Below are positions 34,170-42,994 of a stretch of DNA of 60,193 bases, one piece after another. Both the position numbers and the translations under genes were made by a program. The stretch is taken from NCBI GenBank assembly GCA_001896885.1, contig MKRJ01000043.1, positions 1 to 60,193 of the forward strand. The letters are read 5' to 3'. Position 1 is the first letter of the stretch, and each line of letters opens with the position of its first letter. The notes under the pieces were generated by a model. The model did no database searches, had not been told where the DNA came from, and saw only the letters and a program-made list of their open reading frames with translations. The stretch is from Rhizobiales bacterium 65-79. GTDB lineage: Bacteria; Pseudomonadota; Alphaproteobacteria; Rhizobiales; Rhizobiaceae.

Positions 34170-35756
34170 TCAATGCCCGCCGCCTCCGCCGGCGGATGCC
34201 GGAGGTCTGCGCATCATCACGGCGAAGACGGCGAGCAGAGCGAACAGCACCGTGAGCAGGTAGAAGACGTCGAGGAACGACAGCACCATCGCCTGCACAT
34301 GCACCCGGCCGGCCATCTGCGCGATGGCGCCGGTCGCGCCGTCGATGCCATGCGCCTTCAGGTTGGCCGCCATCTGGCCGAGCTGCCTCAGCGCTTCCGG
34401 ATTGCTCCAGCTCACGCTCTCCGACAGCCTTTCGTAGTGCATGTCGGTACGATGGATGAGCACCGTGTTGATCAGCGCCAGGCCGACGGCGCCGCCGAGA
34501 TTGCGGGTCAGGTTGAAGAGCCCCGAGGCGTTCTTGATCTTGTCCGGCGGCAGCGTGCCGAGCGCCAGGTTGCTGATCGTCACCATGCACAGCATCAGGG
34601 AGACGCCACGGAAGAGCTGCGGTATCACCAGCTCGTTATAGTCCCAATCGGGCGTGATGCCGGTCGTTATCCAGGTGCCGGCGGCGAAGCCGAGAAAGCC
34701 GACGAGCAACATGAGCCTCGGGTCGACGCGGCGCGACAGCATGCCCGAGATCGGCGCCGTGACGAACATCGCCGCTCCGCTGATGAACACGGCTTCACCG
34801 ATCATCAGCGAGTCGTAGCCGCGCACACGGCCGAGATAGAGCGGGTACAGGTAGGTCAGGCCGTAAAGGCCGATGCCCATGACGAAGGAGAAGATCGAGC
34901 CGAAGGTGAAGTTGATGTCCCTGAAAGCGCTGAAATCGACCACCGGAACCGCCGCCCGGAACGAGCGCCAGAAGAAGACGACGCCTCCGATCGCCATGAT
35001 GACGGCAAAGGTGAAGACCGTGTCGTCCTGCAGCCAGTCATATTGCGGACCTTCCTCGAGCACATATTCGAGCGAGCCGAGGAAAGCCGCCATTCCGGCA
35101 AGCCCCACCCAGTCGAAGCGCTTGAAGAGCGAGGAATCGCCCTTGTCGAAATCGATCAGAGTCCACGCCGCCACCGTCACCATGATGCCGGGGACGATGT
35201 TGACCAGAAACAGTGCGTGCCAGGAAAAGGCGTGGCTGAGATAGCCGCCGATGGTGGGGCCGACGGTCGGCGCCAGCGTCGCGACGAGGCCGATCATCGG
35301 CGTCACCACCGAACGCTTCGAGGGCGGAAAGATGGTATAGGCGGCGGCGAAGACGCTCGGGATCATGCCGCCGCCGATGAAGCCCTGGATGGCGCGGTAG
35401 ACGATCATCTGATCCATGTTGGTCGCCGTCGCGCAGAGCGCGCTGGCAGCCGTGAATCCCGCCGCCGCCACGGTGAAGAGCACGCGCGTCGACAACAGCC
35501 TTCCGAGGAAGCCGGAAAGCGGGATCATGATGACTTCGGCGACGAGGTAGGACGTCTGCACCCAGGCGATCTCGTCGGGCCCCGCCGCGAGGCCGGCCTG
35601 GATCTCGCCGAGCGAGGCGGAGACGACCTGGATGTCGAGGATCGCCATGAACATGCCGAAGACCATCGCCAGGAAGGCGAAGACGCGGCGCCTGTCCATC
35701 GCCGGCTCGGCCGGAGCCGCGGCGGCCAGGTTCATCGTGGTGGTTGCCGATGCCAT
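34170..35756 (-). CDS. DHA2-family MFS multidrug transporter (EmrB-like)
   Basis: A 528-residue inner-membrane proton antiporter with about 14 hydrophobic helices. Family features are MAILDIQVVSASLGEIQAGL in helix 1 (motif D1 type), SYLVAEVIMIPLSGFLGRLLSTR (motif A region), and GLVATLAPTVGPTIGGYLSH (motif C, an antiporter signature). It works with the periplasmic adaptor encoded 39 bases upstream and an outer-membrane channel encoded elsewhere. A Gly-rich tail ends the protein. Confidence 0.93.
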   Translation of the reverse strand: MASATTTMNLAAAAPAEPAMDRRRVFAFLAMVFGMFMAILDIQVVSASLGEIQAGLAAGPDEIAWVQTSYLVAEVIMIPLSGFLGRLLSTRVLFTVAAAGFTAASALCATATNMDQMIVYRAIQGFIGGGMIPSVFAAAYTIFPPSKRSVVTPMIGLVATLAPTVGPTIGGYLSHAFSWHALFLVNIVPGIMVTVAAWTLIDFDKGDSSLFKRFDWVGLAGMAAFLGSLEYVLEEGPQYDWLQDDTVFTFAVIMAIGGVVFFWRSFRAAVPVVDFSAFRDINFTFGSIFSFVMGIGLYGLTYLYPLYLGRVRGYDSLMIGEAVFISGAAMFVTAPISGMLSRRVDPRLMLLVGFLGFAAGTWITTGITPDWDYNELVIPQLFRGVSLMLCMVTISNLALGTLPPDKIKNASGLFNLTRNLGGAVGLALINTVLIHRTDMHYERLSESVSWSNPEALRQLGQMAANLKAHGIDGATGAIAQMAGRVHVQAMVLSFLDVFYLLTVLFALLAVFAVMMRRPPASAGGGGGH

Positions 35757-35795
35757 GATTGTTGGCTCCTGGCGTTCCGAGGACGCTTAGGACGC

Positions 35796-36983
35796 TTACC
35801 GGACGGTGCTCGCGCCCGGCGCGGTGCGGCTATCCACATCGACCACGACGCTCAGGCCGGCCCGGAGCTTGCCCTTGGCGAGCACGTCGGCCGGGATATC
35901 GATGCGGACCGGTATCCGCTGCACAACCTTGGTGAAGTTGCCGGTCGCATTCTCCGGCGGAAGCAGCGAGAAGAGCGCGCCGGAAGCGGGTGCGAGCGAG
36001 GCAAGCGTGCCCTCGAAGCCGCCGCCATCCATGGCGTCGACCGAAACATGCACCTTCTCGCCGGGCTCCATTTTCGCGAGCTGCGTCTCCTTGAAGTTGG
36101 CGGTGATGTAGAGCTTGTTGAGCGGCACCACGACGCCGAGCTTCTGGCCCGGGCTGACGAGGTCGCCTTCCTTGACCGAGAGGTTGCCGACGACTCCGTC
36201 ATAGGGGGCGCGGAGCACGGTGAAGGAGAGGTCGCGCGCGGCCTTGTCGCGCGCCAGTTCGAGCGAGCGGATGGAACTCTTCGCCTCCTCGTACTGCGCC
36301 TGCAGCACACCGATATTGGCGTTGGCCGCGGCGATCTGCGCGTCGGCGCCGGAAAGATTGGCGTTTGCCTGCTCGACGGCCGTCTCGGCGTCGTCGAGCT
36401 GCGCCTGCGTACCGACCTTCGTTTCGACGAGCTTGCGGGCGCGGTCGCGCGTGCGGACCGCATTGTCCGCGGCGGCCTGCGCGGCGGCCTTCTGCGCCTC
36501 GGCCTGCTTGAGCGAGGCCCTCGCGGCTTCGATCTGGGCATCGATGCGCAGGAGCGTCTTGTCCTCGGTGGCGATCTGCGCCTTCGCCTGGTCGAGGGCG
36601 ATGCGGTAATCGCCGGCATCGATCGTGACCAGCGGGTCGCCCGCCTTCACATGCTCGTTCTCGGTGGCGGCGACGTGCTCGACATAGCCGGTGATCTTCG
36701 GGGCGACGGAGGCCATGTCCACCTGGACATAGGCGTCGTCCGTCGAGATCATGAAGCGGCCGACGGTCCAGTAGTCGTAACCGTACCAGGCGGCGCCGGC
36801 GAGAAGGGCGAGACCGATGACCGGCAGGACGATCGAGCGCGCGGAACGCTTCTTCTTTTGCGTTTCGGCGGCCGGTGCGGCATCCTCGCGCGGCCTTTCG
36901 ATCGGCTTTTCGATCTCTGGCGCGGTCTTCGCGCCCGGGAACGGACGAAGTTCGGCAACCGTTGAACTGGCGGAGCTTGACAT
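35796..36983 (-). CDS. HlyD/EmrA-type membrane fusion protein
   Basis: A 395-residue periplasmic adaptor. A basic cytoplasmic N terminus is followed by one membrane helix (about 48-66). A biotinyl-lipoyl-like half (HVAATENEHVKAGDPLVTID) flanks a long Ala-rich coiled-coil hairpin (about 130-245). The second lipoyl half and beta-barrel (LRAPYDGVVGNLSVKEGDLVSPGQ) come next. It is the first gene of the pump operon and starts about 27 bases from the first predicted TetR operator, so repression by the divergent regulator is likely. Confidence 0.93.
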   Translation of the reverse strand: MSSSASSTVAELRPFPGAKTAPEIEKPIERPREDAAPAAETQKKKRSARSIVLPVIGLALLAGAAWYGYDYWTVGRFMISTDDAYVQVDMASVAPKITGYVEHVAATENEHVKAGDPLVTIDAGDYRIALDQAKAQIATEDKTLLRIDAQIEAARASLKQAEAQKAAAQAAADNAVRTRDRARKLVETKVGTQAQLDDAETAVEQANANLSGADAQIAAANANIGVLQAQYEEAKSSIRSLELARDKAARDLSFTVLRAPYDGVVGNLSVKEGDLVSPGQKLGVVVPLNKLYITANFKETQLAKMEPGEKVHVSVDAMDGGGFEGTLASLAPASGALFSLLPPENATGNFTKVVQRIPVRIDIPADVLAKGKLRAGLSVVVDVDSRTAPGASTVR

Positions 36984-37008
36984 GGAAAAGCCTTCGTAGG
37001 GATGAACT

Positions 37009-37022
37009 GAACCGTTCGGTTC
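37009..37022. promoter_or_regulatory. TetR-type operator 1
   Basis: Perfect palindrome GAACCG-TT-CGGTTC in the divergent region between the pump operon and its tetR gene. It shares the GAACC/GGTTC half-sites with the second site 55 bases away. It probably binds the adjacent TetR repressor. Confidence 0.65.
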
Positions 37023-37063
37023 GAACTTGACTTAGTTCAAAAGAAAGCCCATATCAAGAGGGA

Positions 37064-37081
37064 TCGAACCGATTGGTTCGA
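37064..37081. promoter_or_regulatory. TetR-type operator 2
   Basis: Inverted repeat TCGAACC-GATT-GGTTCGA, with the same half-sites as operator 1. It lies just upstream of the regulator gene. A possible -35 TTGACT (37027-37032) with a CATATC box 17 bases on sits between the two sites, so both promoters could be occluded. Confidence 0.65.
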
Positions 37082-37115
37082 AAAAAAAATTAAAGGGCTG
37101 GAAACGGGGCATAAA

Positions 37116-37850
37116 ATGGAGAGTGAATTCAAGCTCAGGGAAGAGAAACCGCCAGCCGAAATGGAAGGCTGTCCGATGGCGCCGGACGGCGTGCGGCGGG
37201 GCCGCCCGGCCGCCGGCCAGGATCCGGTCAAGCGGAAGCAGATCCTCGACGGCGCGCGGCGCGTCTTCATTGACATGGGCTTCGATGCTGCCTCGATGAA
37301 CGACATCACGCGCGAGGCGGGGGTCTCGAAGGGCACGATCTACGTCTATTTCGCCAACAAGGAAGAGCTCTTCGAGGCGATCGTCGAGGAGGAGCGCGGC
37401 TCCATCTTCAACAATCTCTACGGCGCATTGCAAAGCGGCGACGGCCTGCGCGAGACGCTGATCAATTTCGGCATGGCGCTGTCGTTCAAGATCACCTGCG
37501 ACAAGGTCATCAGCGCGCAGAGGACGGTCATCGGCGTATCGGAGCGGATGCCCGATCTCGGCAAGCGCTTCTACGAGCGCGGGCCGATGCACGGCCACAA
37601 GATATTCGTGGATTTCCTGGAGGCGGTCGCGAAGAAAGGCCTGCTCGAGATGAAGGACATATCCCTGGCGGCCTTCCAGTTCACCGATCTCTGCATGGCC
37701 GGGCTGTTCCGGCAATGCATCTTCGCCTATCGTAGCGAGCCGCCGAGCGAGGAAGAAATCCGCTACGTGGTATCGGCGGGCGTCGACCTCTTCCTCAAGG
37801 CCTATGGAACGGAGAAACTGCGCCGGCTGATGGGAGCGGAGAGTGATTGA
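37116..37850 (+). CDS. TetR/AcrR-family repressor of the adjacent efflux pump
   Basis: A 244-residue regulator. A 35-residue N-terminal tail precedes the TetR DNA-binding domain (ILDGARRVFIDMGFDAASMNDITREAGVSKGTIYVYFANKE laid out over 43-83, with the helix-turn-helix at about 63-82). A helical ligand-binding domain follows. It is divergent from the EmrAB-like operon with two palindromic sites between. Its stop codon abuts the convergent engB stop codon directly. Confidence 0.92.
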   Translation: MESEFKLREEKPPAEMEGCPMAPDGVRRGRPAAGQDPVKRKQILDGARRVFIDMGFDAASMNDITREAGVSKGTIYVYFANKEELFEAIVEEERGSIFNNLYGALQSGDGLRETLINFGMALSFKITCDKVISAQRTVIGVSERMPDLGKRFYERGPMHGHKIFVDFLEAVAKKGLLEMKDISLAAFQFTDLCMAGLFRQCIFAYRSEPPSEEEIRYVVSAGVDLFLKAYGTEKLRRLMGAESD

Positions 37851-38510
37851 TCAGGCAGTCGCCCTCAGGATCGCCATGCGCAGTTCGTCGATGCCCAGGC
37901 CCTTTTCGGCCGAGGTGGCGATCACCTCCGGATAGGCGGCCGGGCGCTTCCTGATCTTCTCCAGCGTTTCCGCCACCAGACGGTCGACCGCCGGCGGCTT
38001 GATCTTGTCGGTCTTGGTCAGCACGAGCTGGTAGGACACCGCCGCCTTGTCGAGCAGGTCCATCACCTCGCCGTCGATCGTCTTCACGCCGTGGCGGGCG
38101 TCGATCAGGAGATAGACACGCTTCAGCGTCACGCGGCCGCGCAGATAGTCGAAGACGAGCCTCGTCCAGCGGTCGACTTCGTCCTTCGGCGCCTTGGCGA
38201 AGCCGTATCCCGGCATATCGACAAGGGCGAGCGGCGGCAGGTCATTCGCCGCGCCCGAATAACCGTCCGGGACGAAATAGTTGAGCTCCTGCGTGCGGCC
38301 CGGCGTGTTCGAGGTCCGCGCCAGCCCCTTCATGCCGACCAGCGCGTTGATGAGCGAGGATTTTCCCACGTTCGAGCGCCCGGCAAAGGCGATCTCGGGA
38401 GGGCCTTCCGGCGGCAGGAACCTCATCGCCGGAACGCCTCGGATGAATACGAAGGGGCGTCCGAACGGCGCTGTCGCCGCGCTCTCCGTTTGCGATTCCG
38501 TGCTTTTCAC
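37851..38510 (-). CDS. engB: Ribosome-biogenesis GTPase EngB (YsxC/YihA)
   Basis: A 219-residue Era-like GTPase needed for large-subunit assembly. G1 GRSNVGKSS (44-52), G3 DMPGYGFA, G4 TKTDK and G5 SAEKG are all visible. The start is GTG, overlapping the acetyltransferase stop (GTGA). The neighbourhood with yidC, rnpA and rpmH is the usual alphaproteobacterial one, here with an acetyltransferase gene inserted between engB and yidC. Confidence 0.95.
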   Translation of the reverse strand: MKSTESQTESAATAPFGRPFVFIRGVPAMRFLPPEGPPEIAFAGRSNVGKSSLINALVGMKGLARTSNTPGRTQELNYFVPDGYSGAANDLPPLALVDMPGYGFAKAPKDEVDRWTRLVFDYLRGRVTLKRVYLLIDARHGVKTIDGEVMDLLDKAAVSYQLVLTKTDKIKPPAVDRLVAETLEKIRKRPAAYPEVIATSAEKGLGIDELRMAILRATA

Positions 38511-39154
38511 CTGGCGCCTTCCAGCCTCTCGATGTCCGCTCCGGAAATGGCATCGACATTGCGCATGATCTTGTCAATCGGCCAGTGCCACCACGCGACT
38601 GCGAGCAGGCGCGACACCGTCTCCTCGTCGAAGCGCGCCCTGACCACCCGCGCGGGATTGCCGGCGACGATCGCATAGGGTGGCACGTCGCGGGAGACGA
38701 CCGCGCGCGCGGCGACGATAGCGCCATCGCCGATGGTGACGCCCGGCATCACCATGGCCTCCGTGCCAAACCAGACGTCGTTGCCGACGATCGTGTCGCC
38801 GCGGAAGCCGGCCTCGACCGAGCCGTCGTCCCAGGCGGCGCGCCAGTCCTCGCCGAGAATGCCGAAGGGATAGGTCGAGAAGCCGCGCATGTCGTGATTG
38901 GCGCCGTTCATGATGAAGCACGTGTCGGCGGCGATGGCGCAGAACTTGCCGATGACCAGCCGGTCGCCGACGAAGTCGAAATGATAGAGGACGCACTGTT
39001 CCTCGAAGCGTTCCGGCCCGAGCGGGTCGTCGTAATAGGTGAAGTCGCCGATTTCGATGGTCGGCCGCGTCACCAGCGCCTTCAGATAGCCGCAGCGCTT
39101 CTGGTCCGGCATCGGGTGGACGATGTTCGGGTCGGGAAGCGGCATGGGGGACAC
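38507..39154 (-). CDS. CatB/Vat-type hexapeptide-repeat acetyltransferase
   Basis: A 215-residue left-handed beta-helix acyltransferase of the xenobiotic type (chloramphenicol or streptogramin acetyltransferase relatives). Typical elements are [10 protein letters not shown], the catalytic-type His in [16 protein letters not shown], hexapeptide repeats ([33 protein letters not shown]), and [15 protein letters not shown]. The true acceptor is unknown; many chromosomal members are not drug-resistance enzymes. Its stop overlaps the engB start. Confidence 0.88.
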   Translation of the reverse strand: MSPMPLPDPNIVHPMPDQKRCGYLKALVTRPTIEIGDFTYYDDPLGPERFEEQCVLYHFDFVGDRLVIGKFCAIAADTCFIMNGANHDMRGFSTYPFGILGEDWRAAWDDGSVEAGFRGDTIVGNDVWFGTEAMVMPGVTIGDGAIVAARAVVSRDVPPYAIVAGNPARVVRARFDEETVSRLLAVAWWHWPIDKIMRNVDAISGADIERLEGAR

Positions 39155-39176
39155 CTGTTGGCGGTTGTTAGGGGTG

Positions 39177-39218
39177 CGTCCTTCGAGGCTCCGCTTCGCT
39201 CCGCGCCTCAGGATGAGG
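39177..39218. repeat. Rhizobial-type intergenic palindromic repeat
   Basis: A short element with the arrangement cgtccttcgaggc, then ctccgcttcgctccgc, then gcctcaggatgagg, forming a hairpin with paired gaggc/gcctc arms. The central ctccgcttcgctccgc also occurs in the repeat near 26429, so these elements belong to one dispersed family. Confidence 0.6.
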
Positions 39219-39292
39219 ATCGCCCGCGCCAGCTTACCTCACGGTGAAGTGCGACTGAAGCGAGCCTCGTATCACGCACGGAAGACGCCGGC

Positions 39293-41140
39293 CTATTCCG
39301 CCGGCTTGGGTTTCTTCCTGAACGATAAGAGCGATTTCAGGTTGTTGCCGAGTTCGATCGGAACGCCCTGCCTCTTCATGATGACGCCCTGCTGCAGGAT
39401 CGAAAGCGAGTTGTTCCAGGCGTAGTAGATGACCAGGCCTGCCGGGAAGTTCGCCATCATGAAGGTGAAGACGAGCGGCATCCAGTTGAAGATCATCGCC
39501 TGGGTCGGGTCCGGCGGCGTCGGGTTCATGCGCATCTGCAGGAACATGGTGACGCCCAGCACGAGTGCCCAGACGCCGAGATGCGGGAGGAAGGCCGGCG
39601 GCGCGAAGGGCAGCAGCCCGAACAGATTGAAGACGGAGGTCGGATCGGGCGCCGCGAGGTCGTGGATCCAGCCGTAGAAGGGCGCGTGCCGCATCTCGAT
39701 GGTGATGTAGAGCACCTTGTAGAGCGCAAAGAAGACCGGGACCTGCAGCAGCATCGGCCAGCAGCCGGCGATCGGGTTGATCTTCTCCTTCTTGTAGAGC
39801 TCCATCAGCGCTTGCTGCTGCTTCATCTTATCGTCTGCATATTTCTCGCGGAGTTCCGCCATCGCCGGCTGCACCTTCTTCATCTTCGCCATCGAGGCGT
39901 AGGACTGGTTGGCGAGCGGGAAGAAGACGAGCTTCAGGATGACCGTGGTGGCGAGGATGGCCAGGCCGAAATTGCCGAAGAACTTGTAGAGCGTGTCGAT
40001 CAGCCAGAACATCGGCTTGGTTATGAAGTAGAACCATCCCCAGTCGATGAGCAGGTCGAACTGCCTTATATGATGCTCGTTCTCGTAGGCGTTGATCGTT
40101 CCCACCTGCTTGGCGCCGGCGAAGAGGAGCGATTCAAGGTTCGCCGTCTGGCCGGGGGCGACCGAGAACGGGTCCGTCAGATAGTCGGACTGGTAGCGCG
40201 GCCTTCCGTCGCCGAAATAGTTGAAATGCGGCTGGAACGGCTGCTTATCGGACGGAACCAGCGCGACGGCCCAGTATTTGTCGGTGATGCCGAGCCAGCC
40301 ATCGGTCGACTTGCCGGGCGTGACCTGCTTCTCCTCCTCCATCTTGGAATATTTGATCTGCTCGAGGCCTTCCTTGCCCGTCACGCCGACCATGCCTTCA
40401 TGGATGTAGAAGGAACTGCGGTCCTCCGGCTTGTTGAAGCGCGTGACGCGGCCGTAATTCGACAGCGATATCGGCGCGCTGCCAGAATTGGTGACGCTGT
40501 CGTCGACCGTGAACATGTACTGGTCGTCGACCGAGATCGTCCGCTTGAAGGTCAGGCCCTTGTCGTTCGTGTAGGTCAGCGTCACCGGCGTCGAGGGCGT
40601 CAGCGTCGGGTTGCCGTCGACGGTCCACACCGTCGTCGGACCGGGCACCTGGCCCGTCTTGTCGTTGCCGACGAAGCCGATCTCCGCATAGTAGCCGTCG
40701 GGCAGGCCGGCGGGATTGAGCAGATCGATGTTCGGCGAACCCTTCTCGACCGTCTCGCGGTAATGCTTGAGCACCAGATCGTCGATGCGCGCGCCGGTCA
40801 GGTTGATCGAACCCGAAAGGCTAGGCGTGTCGATCCTGACGCGTTTCGAGGCCGCGATGCTCTCGGCGCGGTTGGAAGCCGCGGTTTCCGGCGCGGACTG
40901 GCCCGGCACGTCGGCATTGGGCGCCGGCGTCGTCGTCTGGCCGCTCGTGTTCTTCTCGGCCGTCCCGTGCTGGCCGCCCGATGCCGTGGCCTGCTTTTTC
41001 GTCTGTTCCTGGCGCTGCTGCTCGATCTTCTGCGCCTCGTGCTGCCGCTCGATGCGCGGGTTCATGTAGAACACCTGCCACAGCGTCAGGATCAGCACCG
41101 AAAGGGCGATCGTGATGAAGAAGTTGCGTTGATTGTCCAT
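39293..41140 (-). CDS. yidC: Membrane protein insertase YidC
   Basis: A 615-residue YidC/Oxa1 insertase. A first membrane helix (NFFITIALSVLILTLW, 6-21) precedes a large periplasmic beta domain with a low-complexity Gln/Thr-rich stretch near 40-90. Conserved C-terminal helices follow (FGNFGLAILATTVILKLVFFPLA, NPIAGCWPMLLQVPVFFALYKVL, and the last helices before the basic tail). It helps insert membrane proteins with or without SecYEG. It is 8 bases from rnpA. Confidence 0.97.
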   Translation of the reverse strand: MDNQRNFFITIALSVLILTLWQVFYMNPRIERQHEAQKIEQQRQEQTKKQATASGGQHGTAEKNTSGQTTTPAPNADVPGQSAPETAASNRAESIAASKRVRIDTPSLSGSINLTGARIDDLVLKHYRETVEKGSPNIDLLNPAGLPDGYYAEIGFVGNDKTGQVPGPTTVWTVDGNPTLTPSTPVTLTYTNDKGLTFKRTISVDDQYMFTVDDSVTNSGSAPISLSNYGRVTRFNKPEDRSSFYIHEGMVGVTGKEGLEQIKYSKMEEEKQVTPGKSTDGWLGITDKYWAVALVPSDKQPFQPHFNYFGDGRPRYQSDYLTDPFSVAPGQTANLESLLFAGAKQVGTINAYENEHHIRQFDLLIDWGWFYFITKPMFWLIDTLYKFFGNFGLAILATTVILKLVFFPLANQSYASMAKMKKVQPAMAELREKYADDKMKQQQALMELYKKEKINPIAGCWPMLLQVPVFFALYKVLYITIEMRHAPFYGWIHDLAAPDPTSVFNLFGLLPFAPPAFLPHLGVWALVLGVTMFLQMRMNPTPPDPTQAMIFNWMPLVFTFMMANFPAGLVIYYAWNNSLSILQQGVIMKRQGVPIELGNNLKSLLSFRKKPKPAE

Positions 41141-41148
41141 AAGAGGTT

Positions 41149-41538
41149 CTACGCCCGGGATTTCCTGCTTATGCGCCGCGAAAGCTCAGCCTTGAGTTCG
41201 CCGAATGGGACGTTCAGTATGTCCCGCCTGCCGACGATGACATAGTCGTTGCCGTCCGCCATGTCATCGGCGGCATGGGTCCTTACCGCCTCTTTCAGCC
41301 GGCGGCGGATGCGGTTTCTTGTCACCGCGTTGCCGACTTTCTTCGTGACCGTGAAGCCGACCCTCGGTTCTCCGGCGTCGCCACGATCGAGCACCTCGAG
41401 GAGAAAAAGCCGTCCCCGCCGTTTCTCGCCCTGGCGCACGGCCAGGAATTCCGCGCGTTTCGTGAGCCGGCCATAGGGCCGTATGCCCACCGCGGAGGTT
41501 TCGCTCTTCTCGCCGGCGGTGTGCGGTTCGACAGGCAT
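41149..41538 (-). CDS. rnpA: Ribonuclease P protein component
   Basis: A 129-residue basic protein that binds the RNase P RNA for tRNA 5' processing. Landmarks are [14 protein letters not shown] near the N terminus and the RNR motif in [18 protein letters not shown]. The ATG at 41538 is preferred; the open frame extends further but overlaps rpmH. The gene lies between rpmH and yidC. yidD, which often follows rnpA, is absent here. Confidence 0.94.
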   Translation of the reverse strand: MPVEPHTAGEKSETSAVGIRPYGRLTKRAEFLAVRQGEKRRGRLFLLEVLDRGDAGEPRVGFTVTKKVGNAVTRNRIRRRLKEAVRTHAADDMADGNDYVIVGRRDILNVPFGELKAELSRRISRKSRA

Positions 41539-41608
41539 TCGCCCGGCCGGTTCATGCCAGAAAGACCGGCAACGGATATCGCGCCGATCCCCGGCCGGGA
41601 ACCATGCC

Positions 41609-41743
41609 TCAGGCCGACAGGCGCTTGCGGCCGCGCGCACGGCGCGCGGCGACGACGCCGCGGCCGCCCTTGGTGGCCATGCGGGCGCGGAAACCGTGGC
41701 GCCGCTTGCGGACGAGCTTGGATGGTTGATAGGTGCGCTTCAT
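41609..41743 (-). CDS. rpmH: 50S ribosomal protein L34
   Basis: A 44-residue protein with the invariant L34 sequence pattern: [18 protein letters not shown], then [10 protein letters not shown] and the terminal ARGRKRLSA. It is too short for usual length cut-offs. It starts the rpmH-rnpA-yidC operon, 70 bases before rnpA. Confidence 0.97.
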   Translation of the reverse strand: MKRTYQPSKLVRKRRHGFRARMATKGGRGVVAARRARGRKRLSA

Positions 41744-42159
41744 TTATTTGACTACCGCGGCGTGCGGCCCTTCTTGGTTCTGTTCAGGGAACAGGAGCTG
41801 AACGTCCGCTTCCGCGCAACGGCAAAAGCGCCGGGCGGACGGTCCGAACGTGCGGCGGCTTATAGAAACGTGGGTTGCGGAAGTCAACTGCGGCGGGAGG
41901 CTGGGAGAGGATGAAGCGCGCGCAATGGCAAAAGCGGAAAGACTCGTGGCGCCGCATCCCCTCTGTCCGGCCGGACGGGGGTAAAGGGACGAAAACCTCT
42001 TGGCCGAAAATGGGCGACAGGCGTCACGAAGCGGTGAGGGAGAGCGGGACGGCCCTCAAATGCGGGTGAGACACCATGCAAACCGCTTGCCGGTCAGGCG
42101 CCGATCCTTCATCTGGTAGGCGGCAATTCGGGAGATGCCACCGCGGGAGCAGATGGAGA
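41744..42159. other. Intergenic region between divergent rpmH and TVP38 genes
   Basis: A 416-base stretch with no supported gene. It must hold the rpmH promoter (leftward) and that of the TVP38 gene (rightward). Short open frames here have Arg/Trp-rich random composition. No clear DnaA boxes or promoter boxes were identified. Confidence 0.5.
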
Positions 42160-42984
42160 GTGGCGCAGGCCGTGCTGGAGACCAATCCCAAGACGAAGCG
42201 GCAGGATGAGGCATCGGGCGATGCCGATCAGCGTCTGCGCCCCGGCGGCCGTCGCGCCCAGTGGAACTGGACCCGGTTCGTACCGCTCGCCGTCATCCTC
42301 GCCTGCCTGGCGCTGGGCTATGCGTTCGGCTGGCAGCGCTACCTGAGCTTCGACTATCTCGCGGCCAGCCGTCTGGCGCTGAAGGGGCTGGTTGCGGCGA
42401 ACCCCGTGCTGGCGCCGATCGTCTTCATGGGCATCTACACACTCCTGGTCGCGCTTTCCGTCCCGGCAGCGTCGATCCTGACCATCTTCGCCGGTTTCCT
42501 CTTCGGCTGGCTGGCGGGCGGCATCCTGGTCGCGGTCGCCGCGACCGCCGGGGCGACCGTCCTCTTCCTGGCGGCGCGTACGGCCGTCGGCGATTTCCTC
42601 CGCAACCGGGTCGGCGGACGCGCGCTCCGTCTGGCGGAAGGCTTCGAGAGGGACGCCTTCGGCTACTTGCTTGCCCTCAGGCTGGCGCCCGTCTTCCCCT
42701 TCTTCGTCGTCAATATCGCGCCCGCCTTCTTCCACGTGCCGCTCCGCACTTATCTCGCCGCGACCTTTCTCGGCATCCTGCCGGGCACCTTCGCCTACGC
42801 CTATCTCGGACGGAGCATCGATGCGGTGCTGACCGAGGCCCACAAGGCCGGACGGCCCGTCGGGCTCATCGATTTCGTTTCGCCGCAGATCACCGTCGCC
42901 TTTCTGATCCTGGCGGCGATCGCCGTGCTGCCGGTGGCGGTGCGGGCGGTGAGGCGCCGACGCCAGCGCTTGGAAAGGCGCTGA
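42160..42984 (+). CDS. TVP38/TMEM64-family membrane protein
   Basis: A 274-residue membrane protein of the DedA-related TVP38 family. Conserved parts are LSVPAASILTIFAGFLFG (the re-entrant loop region), FGYLLALRLAPVFPFFVVNIAPAFF and LGILPGTFAYAYLG. The start is uncertain; the GTG at 42160 with an upstream ggag is preferred over earlier codons. It is followed after 10 bases by a flavin disulfide reductase, a pairing seen in many proteobacteria, where a redox or metal role is suspected. Confidence 0.85.
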   Translation: MAQAVLETNPKTKRQDEASGDADQRLRPGGRRAQWNWTRFVPLAVILACLALGYAFGWQRYLSFDYLAASRLALKGLVAANPVLAPIVFMGIYTLLVALSVPAASILTIFAGFLFGWLAGGILVAVAATAGATVLFLAARTAVGDFLRNRVGGRALRLAEGFERDAFGYLLALRLAPVFPFFVVNIAPAFFHVPLRTYLAATFLGILPGTFAYAYLGRSIDAVLTEAHKAGRPVGLIDFVSPQITVAFLILAAIAVLPVAVRAVRRRRQRLERR

Positions 42985-42994
42985 TCGGGGCGTC

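Noticed and set aside
34170-36965. A 930-residue open frame on the plus strand
   Set aside because: It is the exact antisense of the EmrB/EmrA-like genes, with His/Arg/Asp-rich shadow composition.
39581-41245. A 554-residue open frame on the plus strand
   Set aside because: Antisense shadow of yidC.
41875-42069. A 64-residue basic open frame upstream of the TVP38 gene
   Set aside because: No family resemblance and no convincing ribosome site; left as intergenic.
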